A stretch of DNA of 51,690 nt, taken from assembly GCF_900114645.1 (NCBI RefSeq), contig NZ_FOTR01000021.1, positions 1 to 51,690 on the forward strand, in the 5' to 3' direction. The translations under genes and the position numbers were made by a program. This stretch comes from Gracilibacillus orientalis (lineage in GTDB: Bacteria; Bacillota; Bacilli; Bacillales; Amphibacillaceae). The notes beneath the pieces are model-generated. The model was given only the letters and a program-made list of their open reading frames with translations, was not told the DNA's origin and searched no databases. The first letter of the stretch is position 1; the number at the start of each line of letters is the position of its first letter. Below, in pieces: positions 1-6,794 of this stretch.

Positions 1-563
1 AACGATTCAAACAGATTTATTTAAATGAAGGACATCTAGTGGATGCAATTTTTAGAAACAATGACTATTCAACAAGTGCAATATTTGATGGATTGGATGT
101 TTCACGTATCCTTGAAATAGTGTCACATCCGAGAGATATGATTGTTTCTTTAAAGGATTATTCATTCCCAAATATACCGACATCCAATATGACTTTTAGA
201 AAAGCAGAGCAAATTGATGCTACATCGTTAAAAAAATTTGTAGAAAAGGAATTTGGAAATGGATGGTTAGACTCTATTGAAAACGGATTTTCAAAAGAAA
301 ATATTCCTCTTTTTATTGCTTTAGATGATGAGGAAATTATTGGTTTTGCTTGCTTTGATGTTGTGCGAAATAAAAAAGGGTTATTTGGTCCGATGGGAAC
401 AACTTATTCAAAACGGGTACAAGGTATAGGGTATACTTTGCTTCATTTGTGTTTAAGTGAAATGAATGAAATAGGTTATGAATATGCTGTTATTGGAGAA
501 GCAGGACCAATTGAATTTTATGAAAAAGCTTGCAATGCGGTGGTAATTCCAAAACCTTTGTAA
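1..563 (+). CDS. GNAT-family N-acetyltransferase (5' end outside window)
   Basis: The frame is already open at the left edge of the window (reading from base 3) with coherent protein-like sequence before the first internal GTG at 39, so the true start lies upstream and the visible part is the C-terminal ~187 residues. The second half has the acetyl-CoA-binding fold of GNAT enzymes: beta strands around FIALDDEEIIGFACFDV, then the A-motif-like stretch KRVQGIGYTLLHLCL (Q-x-x-G-x-G/A core), and a final ...IEFYEKAC segment. The predicted role is acetyl transfer from acetyl-CoA to an unknown amine. It is the first member of a run of small stand-alone enzymes, each followed by a related intergenic repeat. 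Family is secure; substrate unknown. Confidence 0.8.
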   Translation, partial: RFKQIYLNEGHLVDAIFRNNDYSTSAIFDGLDVSRILEIVSHPRDMIVSLKDYSFPNIPTSNMTFRKAEQIDATSLKKFVEKEFGNGWLDSIENGFSKENIPLFIALDDEEIIGFACFDVVRNKKGLFGPMGTTYSKRVQGIGYTLLHLCLSEMNEIGYEYAVIGEAGPIEFYEKACNAVVIPKPL

Positions 564-597
564 AATCATACAATATTTGTGAAATGGTACACTTAAA

Positions 598-668
598 TTA
601 ACGGGTGCGATTCTTCAATAAGGATAATGCTTATTGTGTTAACTGGTGGTTTAACAGTAGAAGAAATA
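598..668 (+). repeat. cassette-type intergenic repeat, copy A
   Basis: Begins TTAACGGGTGCGATT, continues with the conserved loop TTCAATAAGGA and an AATGC arm that partly pairs with the GCGATT arm, then TTGTGTTAAC and a degenerate GTTTAACAGTAGAAGAA tail. The same order of blocks recurs after several neighbouring genes (about 1.19, 1.93, 2.54, 3.01, 4.14, 5.04 and 5.57 kb). It lies directly 3' to the first acetyltransferase gene and in the same orientation. Confidence 0.7.
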
Positions 669-692
669 AATGGTTAAGGAGAGGAAATAAGA

Positions 693-1154
693 GTGAATTT
701 AAGACTTGCCGAAACAAAAGACATTAAGCAATTAATAAGAATGAGATGGGATTTTACTATTGAATATGATGAAAGTAAGAGGATTCAATCATTTGCTGAT
801 TTTGAAAAGGAATGTCAATCTTTTTTAGAGAATGCAATTGAAAGTGATCAATGGTTTATTTGGATTGCTGAGGAAAATGGAAAAGTTGTATCACACATAT
901 ACATAGAATTAATACAAAAAGTACCACGACCTGGTAAAGTAACATATCCATTTGCTTATATGACTAATGTATATACAGTTCCAGAATACCGAAATATGGG
1001 CGTCGGAAGTAAAATACTTAAAACAATAAATAAATGGATTAAAGAAAACCATTATGAATTTGTTATTGTATGGCCGAGTGATGAGTCTATTAATTATTAT
1101 AAGAAAAATGGTTACGTACATTGTACAGAACCTATGGAATATTTCCCTTCTTGA
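693..1154 (+). CDS. GNAT-family N-acetyltransferase
   Basis: A 153-residue single-domain acetyltransferase. The start is a GTG at 693 placed 7 bases after AAGGAGAGG. The acetyl-CoA signature is VPEYRNMGVGSKILKTI (about residues 97-113, R-x-x-G-x-G/A type), preceded by the beta-4 strand TNVYTV, and followed by the C-terminal YYKKNGYV element typical of GNAT proteins. It is a cytosolic enzyme of unknown acceptor specificity; stand-alone GNATs of this size act on antibiotics, polyamines or protein N-termini, and nothing here decides between them. It is isolated between two repeat copies, with no operon partner. Confidence 0.85.
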   Translation: MNLRLAETKDIKQLIRMRWDFTIEYDESKRIQSFADFEKECQSFLENAIESDQWFIWIAEENGKVVSHIYIELIQKVPRPGKVTYPFAYMTNVYTVPEYRNMGVGSKILKTINKWIKENHYEFVIVWPSDESINYYKKNGYVHCTEPMEYFPS

Positions 1155-1190
1155 ACCAGATCAGCTAATAGATGCTCAGTGCTTATTGCG

Positions 1191-1261
1191 CTAACGGGTA
1201 GCGATTGTTTAATAAAGCAGTCGCTTTCTTGTACTAACGAAGCAGTATAGTTGAAGAAGGA
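1191..1261 (+). repeat. cassette-type intergenic repeat, copy B (terminator-like)
   Basis: Reads CTAACGGGTAGCGATTG, loop TTTAATAAAG, then CAGTCGCTTTCTTG, and ends with TACTAACGAAGCAG and TAGTTGAAGAAGGA. Bases 1200-1207 pair with 1218-1225 (8 bp with one G-U) and are followed by a pyrimidine-rich run, so the copy can act as a rho-independent terminator for the acetyltransferase upstream. Of the copies here it best preserves both halves of the repeat. Confidence 0.75.
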
Positions 1262-1359
1262 ATTTTAATATAAATATAGAACTATTATAATTAGAAAAAA
1301 GTGTGCAACAGTAAAAAGATTTTTTAAAGGAGTGAAATCATATTAACTACGTTTATCAT

Positions 1360-1847
1360 ATGGTTCCGAAAAACATGATAGGTAATGAGCTTTATCCATT
1401 AAATCAAATGAAATTTATTAAAAAAATTTATATTTAGAATATGTAAAAAAGTATAATGACCATCCATCAAGAGTAAAGCTACTTGAAAGAAAGATACCTA
1501 AGCTTAATTGTTTATGGAATGATGTGATTCATTTTTTACCATTGCACCCAACATTAGTTTACAGAGCTTTAAATGAAGTTAAAGGTAACATTAACCAAGA
1601 TACAAAGTTCTATAAGATACCTATTACTAATCTAATAAATAATAAGAATGCAATCTATATATACGGAAAAGATGATTATCTTGGTCCAGATGCTGAGATG
1701 AATGAACAAACTATTCAATTACTAGATATGAATAATTATGAGGAACTATCTGAGATACCATTAGATACTATTTCATATTTTAAGGAAAAGCATAAAAAAG
1801 GAGAAAGATTTGGAATATTTCAATTTATACCTCACGTTTTTAGTTGA
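1360..1847 (+). pseudogene. frameshifted conserved protein (unknown function)
   Basis: Reading begins at ATG 1360 (after AAAGGAGTGAAATC and a short gap) as MVPKNMIGNELYPLNQMKF and stops at a TAG at 1435. The remainder continues in another frame from about 1422 (LYLEYVKKYNDHPSRV onward) without a stop to 1847. The join lies in an A-rich run near 1418-1427, so a small indel is the simplest cause. The joined protein would be about 160 residues and resembles small group-specific Bacillus proteins that start with VYHMVPK; I do not know a function. The start nearest the second part would be a GTG at 1524 without a clear ribosome site, which also argues that the 3' part is not a gene on its own. Confidence 0.6.
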
Positions 1848-1932
1848 GGTAAAGTAAATATTTCAAATGCTGAGATAATCCGTTGGGATGAAAAGGTTAA
1901 CTAACTAGTAAGTCATTAATCCAAATATAGCC

Positions 1933-2013
1933 TTTAACAAACGTGGCGTTAATTCAGGAAGGATTAACGCTATTTTTGTAGAATTTATTATATTAAAGAA
2001 GCAGGTTACTTGA
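1933..2013 (+). repeat. cassette-type intergenic repeat, copy C (terminator)
   Basis: Contains a perfect 8-bp stem GCGTTAAT (1946-1953) / ATTAACGC (1963-1970) around the loop TCAGGAAGG, followed by TATTTTTG, so it is a good rho-independent terminator. The 3' half TATTAAAGAAGCAGG plus TTACTTGAAG matches the AAGCAG...TTGAA block of the other copies. It is nearly identical over about 50 bases to the copy at 4142-4227. Confidence 0.75.
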
Positions 2014-2046
2014 AGTAGCTAAAAGAAGGAATGGGGGAAGTTAATA

Positions 2047-2532
2047 ATGTCTGATAAAAAATATCATAGAGCTTTTGGAGTATATGGTATTTGTGTAGAA
2101 GATGGCAAACTTTTAGTGATAAATAAAAGTGGAGGCCCATAGATTAATCGTTATGACCTTCCTGGAGGAAGTTTAGAAGAAGGAGAAGCTTTGTTCCAAG
2201 CAATGAAAAGAGAATTTCTTGAAGAAACGGGGCTTGAAATCGAAATTGAAGAAAATATTGGAGTCATCGATTTCAAGCTTCCTTGGTTGTGGAGAGAGTT
2301 TACAGATGTACATCATATAGCAGTTTATTATTCTATTAAAGCAATTGGTGGAGAGCTAAATGTTTCAGAACAATTTGATGGACAAGATTCACTGGGGGCA
2401 TTATGGGTCTCGGAGAAAGATGTATCCTTGGAAAATGCTTCTCCATTGGTTCTTGAAGCTTTTGAATGGGTAAGAACAAATAATTTAGGTATTGATGCTA
2501 AGACATACGAAGATTGGATAGTCTTAAAATAA
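2047..2532 (+). pseudogene. NUDIX hydrolase gene with in-frame TAG
   Basis: From ATG 2047 (preceded by GGGGGAAG) one frame encodes a typical 161-residue NUDIX protein, interrupted only by TAG at 2140-2142 within KSGGP*INRYDLPGG. The NUDIX box follows intact: GGSLEEGEALFQAMKREF then LEETGL (G-x5-E-x7-RE-x2-EE-x-G), with the metal-binding REFLEE. Members of this family hydrolyse nucleoside diphosphates linked to another group. A single substitution or local rearrangement at the TAG explains the break. An internal start near 2191 would lose the first part of the NUDIX box, so the remnant is unlikely to be active unless the stop is read through. Confidence 0.75.
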
Positions 2533-2540
2533 ATTGTTGT

Positions 2541-2572
2541 TATTGTGCTACGAAGCAGTTTTGTTGAATAAT
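2541..2572 (+). repeat. cassette-type intergenic repeat, partial copy D
   Basis: Only the 3' half is present: TTGTGCTACGAAGCAG followed by TTTTGTTGAATAA, 8 bases after the NUDIX pseudogene stop. The 5' hairpin half is missing. Confidence 0.55.
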
Positions 2573-2621
2573 AATTTAAAAATAAAAGTATATTTTATCG
2601 GAAAAACTTAGGAGGTGCGTT

Positions 2622-3017
2622 TTGAGAAAGAGAGGGTCAGCTATTCTTTTAGAAAATAACAAAGTTGTTTTGATTAAAAGAAACAGAGATGGTCAGATTT
2701 ATTATGTATTTCCTGGGGGCGGAATTGAAAAAGGTGAGACTCCTGATCTGGCAGCTAAAAGAGAAGCGTTTGAAGAGTTAGGTGTGAATATTAATGTTAA
2801 TGAGTGCTTTGGAAAAGTTGAATATAACGGTACACAATATTTCTTCTTAGCTGATATTGTTGAAGGTGAAATAGGCACTGGTATGGGCGAAGAATTTACC
2901 GACACAAATAGAAATAGAGGCACTTATGAACCAATGTGGGTGGAAATAGACAAGTTATCTATAATAGATATAAGACCAAAAGAAGTTGCTGAAAAAATAC
3001 AATTCTTATTAAGCTAA
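2622..3017 (+). CDS. NUDIX hydrolase
   Basis: A 131-residue NUDIX-domain protein. The TTG start at 2622 is supported by GGAGGTG at 2611-2617; no ATG lies nearby in frame. The NUDIX box is complete at about residues 33-55: GGGIEKGETPDLAAKREAF then EELGV, giving G-x5-E-x7-RE-x2-EE-x-G with the Mg2+-binding glutamates. The single-domain protein is expected to be cytosolic and to hydrolyse a nucleotide derivative (for example damaged dNTPs or nucleotide sugars); the substrate cannot be read from sequence. The repeat motif CTAACGG overlaps its stop codon, as if gene and repeat were one unit. Confidence 0.85.
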   Translation: MRKRGSAILLENNKVVLIKRNRDGQIYYVFPGGGIEKGETPDLAAKREAFEELGVNINVNECFGKVEYNGTQYFFLADIVEGEIGTGMGEEFTDTNRNRGTYEPMWVEIDKLSIIDIRPKEVAEKIQFLLS

Positions 3018-3042
3018 CGGATGCAAAACTTTAACAAGAGGG
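3014..3042 (+). repeat. cassette-type intergenic repeat, partial copy E
   Basis: CTAACGGATGCAAAACTTTA plus ACAAGAGGG overlaps the TAA stop of the NUDIX gene and corresponds to the 5' half of the repeat. The rest of the 3018-3292 gap holds a short reversed piece (CTTCAACTAACTAAGC near 3150, the complement of the ...TTAGTTGAAG block) and nothing else I recognise. Confidence 0.5.
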
Positions 3043-3292
3043 TCCAATCCAAGGCGATTTTTTCTTTTGATCCAACTATCAAAAAATTACGATATTTTAA
3101 GAAGGTTGTATGGGGATTTATGTTAAATCGCTCATATATGTGTGATCATTAACTCTTCAACTAACTAAGCATTTAAACTGGAAGAAGAACATTTTCAAAT
3201 ATAATCTTTTTATTGAACAAAAGAAATTATCATTTAAGTACATAGAATTTTTAATGGCTACAACATTTTTAGATATGAAAGGGGAACGTAAA

Positions 3293-4081
3293 TTGAGTCA
3301 ATGGAAGGAACTTATACAGGATTCGAAATCTAGATGGGAACAGAATGCTGAATATTGGGATGATTATATGGGTGAAGAAAGTAATCGGTTTCACCGAGAA
3401 TTGATAAGACCATATACTGAAAAATTATTAAGTATTAAGGAGGGACAAACTATACTAGATATTGCTTGTGGTAATGGGAATTTTTCAAGAAGACTGGCAG
3501 AGTTAGGAGCAAATGTTGTTGCTTTTGATTATAGTTCTAAGATGGTCGAACGAGCAATAAAACGGTCTAAGGACTACCTAAATCAAATTGAATATAAAGT
3601 TATTGATGCTACTAATAATTATGATTTGCTTGAACTTGGAAATGAAAAATATGATAATGCAGTATCTAATATGGGGTTAATGGATATTGCTGATATAACC
3701 CCATTAATAAATTCACTACATAAGATATTAAAACCAAATGGCACATTTGTTTACTCTATTACACATCCTTGCTTTCAAACTCCTGGTGTCAGGAAAATAA
3801 ATGAATCAGAGGATGATAACGGAAATTTGATTTTTAAAAACAGCATTCAAATATCAAAGTACCTAACCTCTGAATCATATAAAGCTATTGGTATAAAAGG
3901 TCAAACAATTCCACATTTTATGTTCCATAGGTCATTGTCGTATTATATGAACTTATTTTTTGAATCAGGTTTTGTACTTGATGGTGTAGAAGAACCTAGT
4001 TTCAAAAAAGAAAAAGATGACAATAAATTTGATTGGTATGAGATTCCTCCTGTTATCATTTTTCGTTTTAGAAAGTTATAA
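3293..4081 (+). CDS. class I SAM-dependent methyltransferase
   Basis: The reading frame is open from ATG 3254, but I prefer TTG 3293 (262 residues) because GGGGAACG lies 5-12 bases before it and the family usually begins with a sequence like MSQWKELIQDSKSRWE. Motif I of the Rossmann methyltransferase fold is ILDIACGNGNFSRRLAELGA (about residues 55-74), followed by the acidic strand VVAFDYSSKMVERA and the motif IV region YDNAVSNMGLMDI, then ILKPNGTFVYSITHPCF. It should transfer a methyl group from SAM to an unknown small molecule or biomolecule. It stands alone on the plus strand and is followed by a terminator-bearing repeat. Fold assignment is firm, substrate unknown. Confidence 0.85.
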   Translation: MSQWKELIQDSKSRWEQNAEYWDDYMGEESNRFHRELIRPYTEKLLSIKEGQTILDIACGNGNFSRRLAELGANVVAFDYSSKMVERAIKRSKDYLNQIEYKVIDATNNYDLLELGNEKYDNAVSNMGLMDIADITPLINSLHKILKPNGTFVYSITHPCFQTPGVRKINESEDDNGNLIFKNSIQISKYLTSESYKAIGIKGQTIPHFMFHRSLSYYMNLFFESGFVLDGVEEPSFKKEKDDNKFDWYEIPPVIIFRFRKL

Positions 4082-4141
4082 GGGTATTATTAAAGTCACC
4101 ATAAGATATTTTTTTATGATATGTGAAGAAATGTACTTAAA

Positions 4142-4227
4142 GTAACGGGGGCATTAATTCAAGAAGGATTAACGCTATTTTTGTAGAACTTATTATATTA
4201 ATGAAGCAGTTTAGTTGACAGAAGGAG
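4142..4227 (+). repeat. cassette-type intergenic repeat, copy F (terminator)
   Basis: GTAACGGGGGCATTAATTC is followed by AAGAAGGATTAACGC and TATTTTTGTAGAAC, and then TATTAATGAAGCAG and TTTAGTTGACAGAAGGA. The arms GCATTAAT (4151-4158) and ATTAACGC (4168-4175) pair with one mismatch, with a T-rich run after. It resembles copy C almost base for base and may terminate the methyltransferase transcript. Confidence 0.75.
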
Positions 4228-4305
4228 TTACATAAAAAAGGTGATTTAGGTTGAAAAGTCGAAATTATTATTACCAAGATAAAGGCGGGAGGGAACACTA
4301 TCTCT

Positions 4306-4985
4306 ATTAAAGCTATATTTTTAGATTTTTATGGAACTGTTGTAAATGAAGATGAAGAAGTTATAACCAATATATGTGAACAGATAAAGGAAAACTCTCA
4401 AACAGATGCAACATTATCAGAAATTGGGGGAGTTTGGTGGAAAGAACTTTCAGCTCTATTTATTGAAAGTCATGGTGCAAATTTCACACATCAAAGGACC
4501 TTAGAAGAAATTTCATTAAAAAGTACACTTGCGTATTTTCAATCAAACTTAGATGAAACAAAACTGGTAGAGCTGATGTTTAATCATTGGATGAATCCAG
4601 CTATATTTCAAGATTCAGTCGAATTTTTAAACCAGAGTACAATTCCCGTTTACATACTCTCTAATATTGACCGTGCAGATATTTTGGAAGCTATTAAACT
4701 ACATCAGTTATCGGTTAAGGATATAATTACAAGTGAGGACGTGAAATCATATAAGCCTCGTCCAGAGATGTTTGAACACGCTTTAAAGATTAGTGGGTTG
4801 GCTTCAAATGAGGTCATTCACGTTGGTGACTCACTATCCAGCGACATTGCTGGTGCAAATAAAATGGGATTAAAAGTGCATGGATAAATAGAAATAATAT
4901 AGAAATAAAGAGCAACATTAAACCAGATTATGAAATCAAAAATTTAAATGAGCTATTAAAAATTCAAGACCTAGTTAATAATTAA
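4306..4985 (+). pseudogene. HAD-superfamily hydrolase, no canonical start and a 3' frameshift
   Basis: The frame IKAIFLDFYGTVVNEDEE runs from about 4306 and contains HAD motif I (DFYGT), motif II (YILSNID), motif III lysine (VKSYKPRPEMF) and motif IV (VIHVGDSLSSDIAGA). No ATG, GTG or TTG precedes motif I in this frame after the upstream stop at 4252; a GGGAGG at 4287-4292 precedes only ATC (4300) and ATT (4306). Near 4880 the frame ends at a premature TAA (4885), while a family-like C-terminus (WINRNNIEI...LLKIQDLVNN) continues in another frame to 4985, consistent with a one-base deletion. Probably a decayed phosphatase or dehalogenase-like gene; an ATT start is possible but would not rescue the 3' shift. 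Confidence 0.65.
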
Positions 4986-5037
4986 GCGCCATATTATGTA
5001 TTGCAAACAGGAGCTAACAAAAAAACTTCTGTTTTTT

Positions 5038-5117
5038 ACTAAAGGGTACCCTGAACAAAGAGTTGTCGATACGGCAGGACCTATTTTGCTAAAGAAGCAG
5101 GTTTCTACAAGAAGGGT
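5038..5117 (+). repeat. cassette-type intergenic repeat, degenerate copy G
   Basis: ACTAAAGGGTACCCTGAACA is followed by AAGAGTTGTCG and, 30 bases on, TTTTGCTAAAGAAGCAGG and TTTCTACAAGAAGGG. Block order matches the other copies but the hairpin arms have diverged. Confidence 0.5.
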
Positions 5118-5186
5118 ATATGATTTTTATCGAGAAATTTTTTGAAATGTTATAAATATTAGTCTCAGAAAGTAGGTGTTGAAAAA

Positions 5187-5524
5187 TTGTCAATTGATAA
5201 AGCGACTCTTAAAGAACTTCTGAAAGAATTGGAGAAAAGTCATTTGAAACCAGATAACCGAGTATCTAGTGATTTTTTTGAGAAGTTGTTAGCAGATGAT
5301 TTCTTTGAATTCGGATGTTCTGAGGGTTTTCCTATGTTGGAGTTCGAGAAATGTCCCTTTATGACTTTGATATTCATCCCCTATCTTCTGATTGCGTTTT
5401 AGCTACATACCGTGTTAAAGATAAAACACGCAAACAAGATCCATTACGAAGTACAATTTGGAAATTTATAGATGGTAGGTGGCAAATGTTCTTTCATCAG
5501 GGGACGATAATTAAACCTTCTTAA
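5187..5524 (+). pseudogene. DUF4440/nuclear-transport-factor-2-like protein, internally deleted and frameshifted
   Basis: TTG 5187 (after AGGTG) starts a protein reading MSIDKATLKELLKELEKSHL and LLADDFFEFGCSEG, the usual N-terminus of a small DUF4440-like protein. The end of the same family (MSLYDFDIHPLSSDCVLATY ... RWQMFFHQGTI) is found in another frame from ATG 5351 to TAA 5524. About 30 residues expected between the two parts are missing, so both an internal deletion and a frame change occurred near 5320-5350. The family has an NTF2-like fold and an unknown ligand. Confidence 0.65.
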
Positions 5525-5565
5525 ATTTGGTTTATATTTTATATTGTCCTTTTTTGAGGAAGTAT

Positions 5566-5600
5566 TAGCTTATTGTGTTAACGGGTAGCTTTAGAATAAA
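5566..5600 (+). repeat. cassette-type intergenic repeat, partial copy H
   Basis: TAGCTTATTGTGTTAACGGG then TAGCTTTAGAATAAA gives the 5' half of the repeat and merges into AATAAAGTTTGAT (5595-5607), the inverse of the iterons at 6532-6604. Confidence 0.5.
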
Positions 5601-5644
5601 GTTTGATCAAAAGTACCTCGCAAAGCCACATTTTTGGGCAAATA

Positions 5645-5689
5645 AAAAGAATCCGTTTTGAAAAAAGATTGATCAAAACGGATTCTTTT
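5645..5689. terminator. perfect 17-bp hairpin with flanking A/T runs
   Basis: Arms 5645-5661 and 5673-5689 (AAAAGAATCCGTTTTGA and its complement) pair without mismatch around an 11-base loop. A and T runs on both sides allow termination in either direction, between the plus-strand gene relics and the minus-strand dinB-like gene. The 5690-5875 remainder holds no gene I can support. Confidence 0.7.
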
Positions 5690-5875
5690 CTTGTAAACGG
5701 GTGTGAAATTTTTATAAAAAAATTTGATCATTTTCTACCTGTGTTGCTCAACAATCGCGCCCTATTATGGAATAACTGAGTAGCTTCTATTAGCTGGTTT
5801 TGAGAAATAAGAAAAGCATATTTCTATTTCTGTATATTTAACATAAGTAAGGATTATCGGCAGTTAGGAAAAAAG

Positions 5876-6388
5876 CTATTTTTTCGTATTCGTTGCATAC
5901 AAATAAACAACATAATCAGTCATAACCCCAGGATACCCTAACTGTCGCAACATAGCTGTTATGTTCCCACGATGATACGTTCCATGGTTGACAACATGCT
6001 GTACCAATTCGAAAAGATTGGTTTCCAACCGACCAAAATGAGGATGTTCTGGAAAAATTGCTTGATTAAGATTCCCTTGGTGATCGAAAAATTCCTCAAA
6101 TTGCTCAGATAAGTTAAAAAACATCGTTTCCATCTCTTCAACACTTTTTCCTTTTGTTTTCTCTCGCAGTTGTGCTCTCATTTCTGCTTTATCAAAACTG
6201 TTGCCTGACATGACATTCAACCATATAGTATCGGCAATGTAAATATGCACAAATACCTCTGAAATGGAAGAGAAAACACTTTGAATCTCCTTGCGATAAA
6301 TGTCCTGTGGCAGTTCTTTTAAGTGCTCAAAAACTCTTTGATTTGCCCATACATGATAGTTATATAGATTTTCTACATGATTAACCAT
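5876..6388 (-). CDS. DinB-family (YfiT/DinB four-helix) protein
   Basis: A 170-residue protein. ATG at 6388 follows AAGGAGGCGATTGT. It begins with the family hallmark LYNYHVWANQRVFEHL and has the three expected metal-binding histidines: one in the second helix region (EVFVHIYIAD) and a pair near the end (VNHGTYHRGNI). DinB-fold proteins are metal-dependent four-helix bundles; characterised relatives are bacillithiol or mycothiol-dependent S-transferases, but many are of unknown function. It is the only minus-strand gene in the first 11 kb and is bounded by inverted copies of an ATCAAACTTTATT motif, suggesting it arrived separately. Confidence 0.85.
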   Translation of the reverse strand: MVNHVENLYNYHVWANQRVFEHLKELPQDIYRKEIQSVFSSISEVFVHIYIADTIWLNVMSGNSFDKAEMRAQLREKTKGKSVEEMETMFFNLSEQFEEFFDHQGNLNQAIFPEHPHFGRLETNLFELVQHVVNHGTYHRGNITAMLRQLGYPGVMTDYVVYLYATNTKK

Positions 6389-6531
6389 ACAATCGCCTCC
6401 TTATCATCACATTTTTTAATATTCTTTATCAGAATGAATTATTCCTTTAAATATTATTACTTATCTGATGAGATCTTCAACTAAATGGCCCGTTTGTTGA
6501 ATTGTCACAATCCAACTATCAATATAATTGT

Positions 6532-6604
6532 ATCAAACTTTTTTATAAATTATCGGACTTTATTTAAATGATCAATCTTTATTATAAATTATCAAACTTT
6601 ATTT
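6532..6604 (+). repeat. four iteron-like repeats, 19-20 bp period
   Basis: ATCAAACTTTTTT (6532), ATCGGACTTTATTT (6552), ATCAATCTTTATT (6571) and ATCAAACTTTATTT (6591) are spaced by 20, 19 and 20 bases, with ATAAATT between copies 1-2 and 3-4. The inverse motif AATAAAGTTTGAT occurs at 5595-5607 on the other side of the dinB-like gene. About two helical turns per unit would put the sites on one DNA face. The rest of the 6389-6790 gap is AT-rich without a gene. Confidence 0.6.
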
Positions 6605-6630
6605 CAAAGCCACATTAGTTGAATAAGGAA
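6605..6630 (+). repeat. cassette-type repeat relic, copy I
   Basis: CAAAGCCACATTAGTTGAAT plus AAGGA resembles the AAGCAG...TTAGTTGAA(N)AAGGA end of the repeats at 1.2 and 4.2 kb, and shares CAAAGCCACATT with 5620-5635. Confidence 0.4.
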
Positions 6631-6635
6631 AAGAT

Positions 6636-6664
6636 AAAAGTCGATCTAATATGTCGACTTTTTT
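6636..6664 (+). terminator. rho-independent terminator
   Basis: AAAAGTCGA (6636-6644) pairs with TCGACTTTT (6654-6662) across a 9-base loop, followed by more T. It lies at the left border of the resolvase/defence unit and shields it from transcription from the left. Confidence 0.65.
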
Positions 6665-6683
6665 GGTTTCGTAAAAAGGTACA

Positions 6684-6780
6684 GTGTCATAACTCTTAAG
6701 TATTGACACAGTTTTTATGATGTACTATTATCAGTATACAGGAAGGTGTCACAACTTAGTGTCATAAATATATACTGATC
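6684..6780 (+). promoter_or_regulatory. resolvase promoter with res-like repeated sites
   Basis: TTGACA (6703-6708), a 17-base spacer and TATTAT (6726-6731) form a strong sigma-A promoter. It is embedded in repeats: GTGTCATAACT (6684), TTGACAC in inverse orientation, GTGTCACAACT and GTGTCATAAAT just downstream, and the 9-bp inverted repeat ATCAGTATA (6730-6738) / TATACTGAT (6771-6779). Serine resolvases commonly bind such subsites upstream of their own gene, which both autorepresses and serves as res; that role here is inferred. Confidence 0.65.
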
Positions 6781-6794
6781 GGAGTTGCTATATT

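Noticed and set aside
598-5600. Repeats as true integron attC sites
   Set aside because: The RYYYAAC and GTTRRRY cores are not met (GTTAACGGG breaks the rule) and no tyrosine integron integrase is in the window; only the cassette-like layout is claimed.
6532-6604. Plasmid iteron replication origin
   Set aside because: No replication initiator gene or DnaA boxes nearby, and the surrounding genes are chromosomal or defence related.
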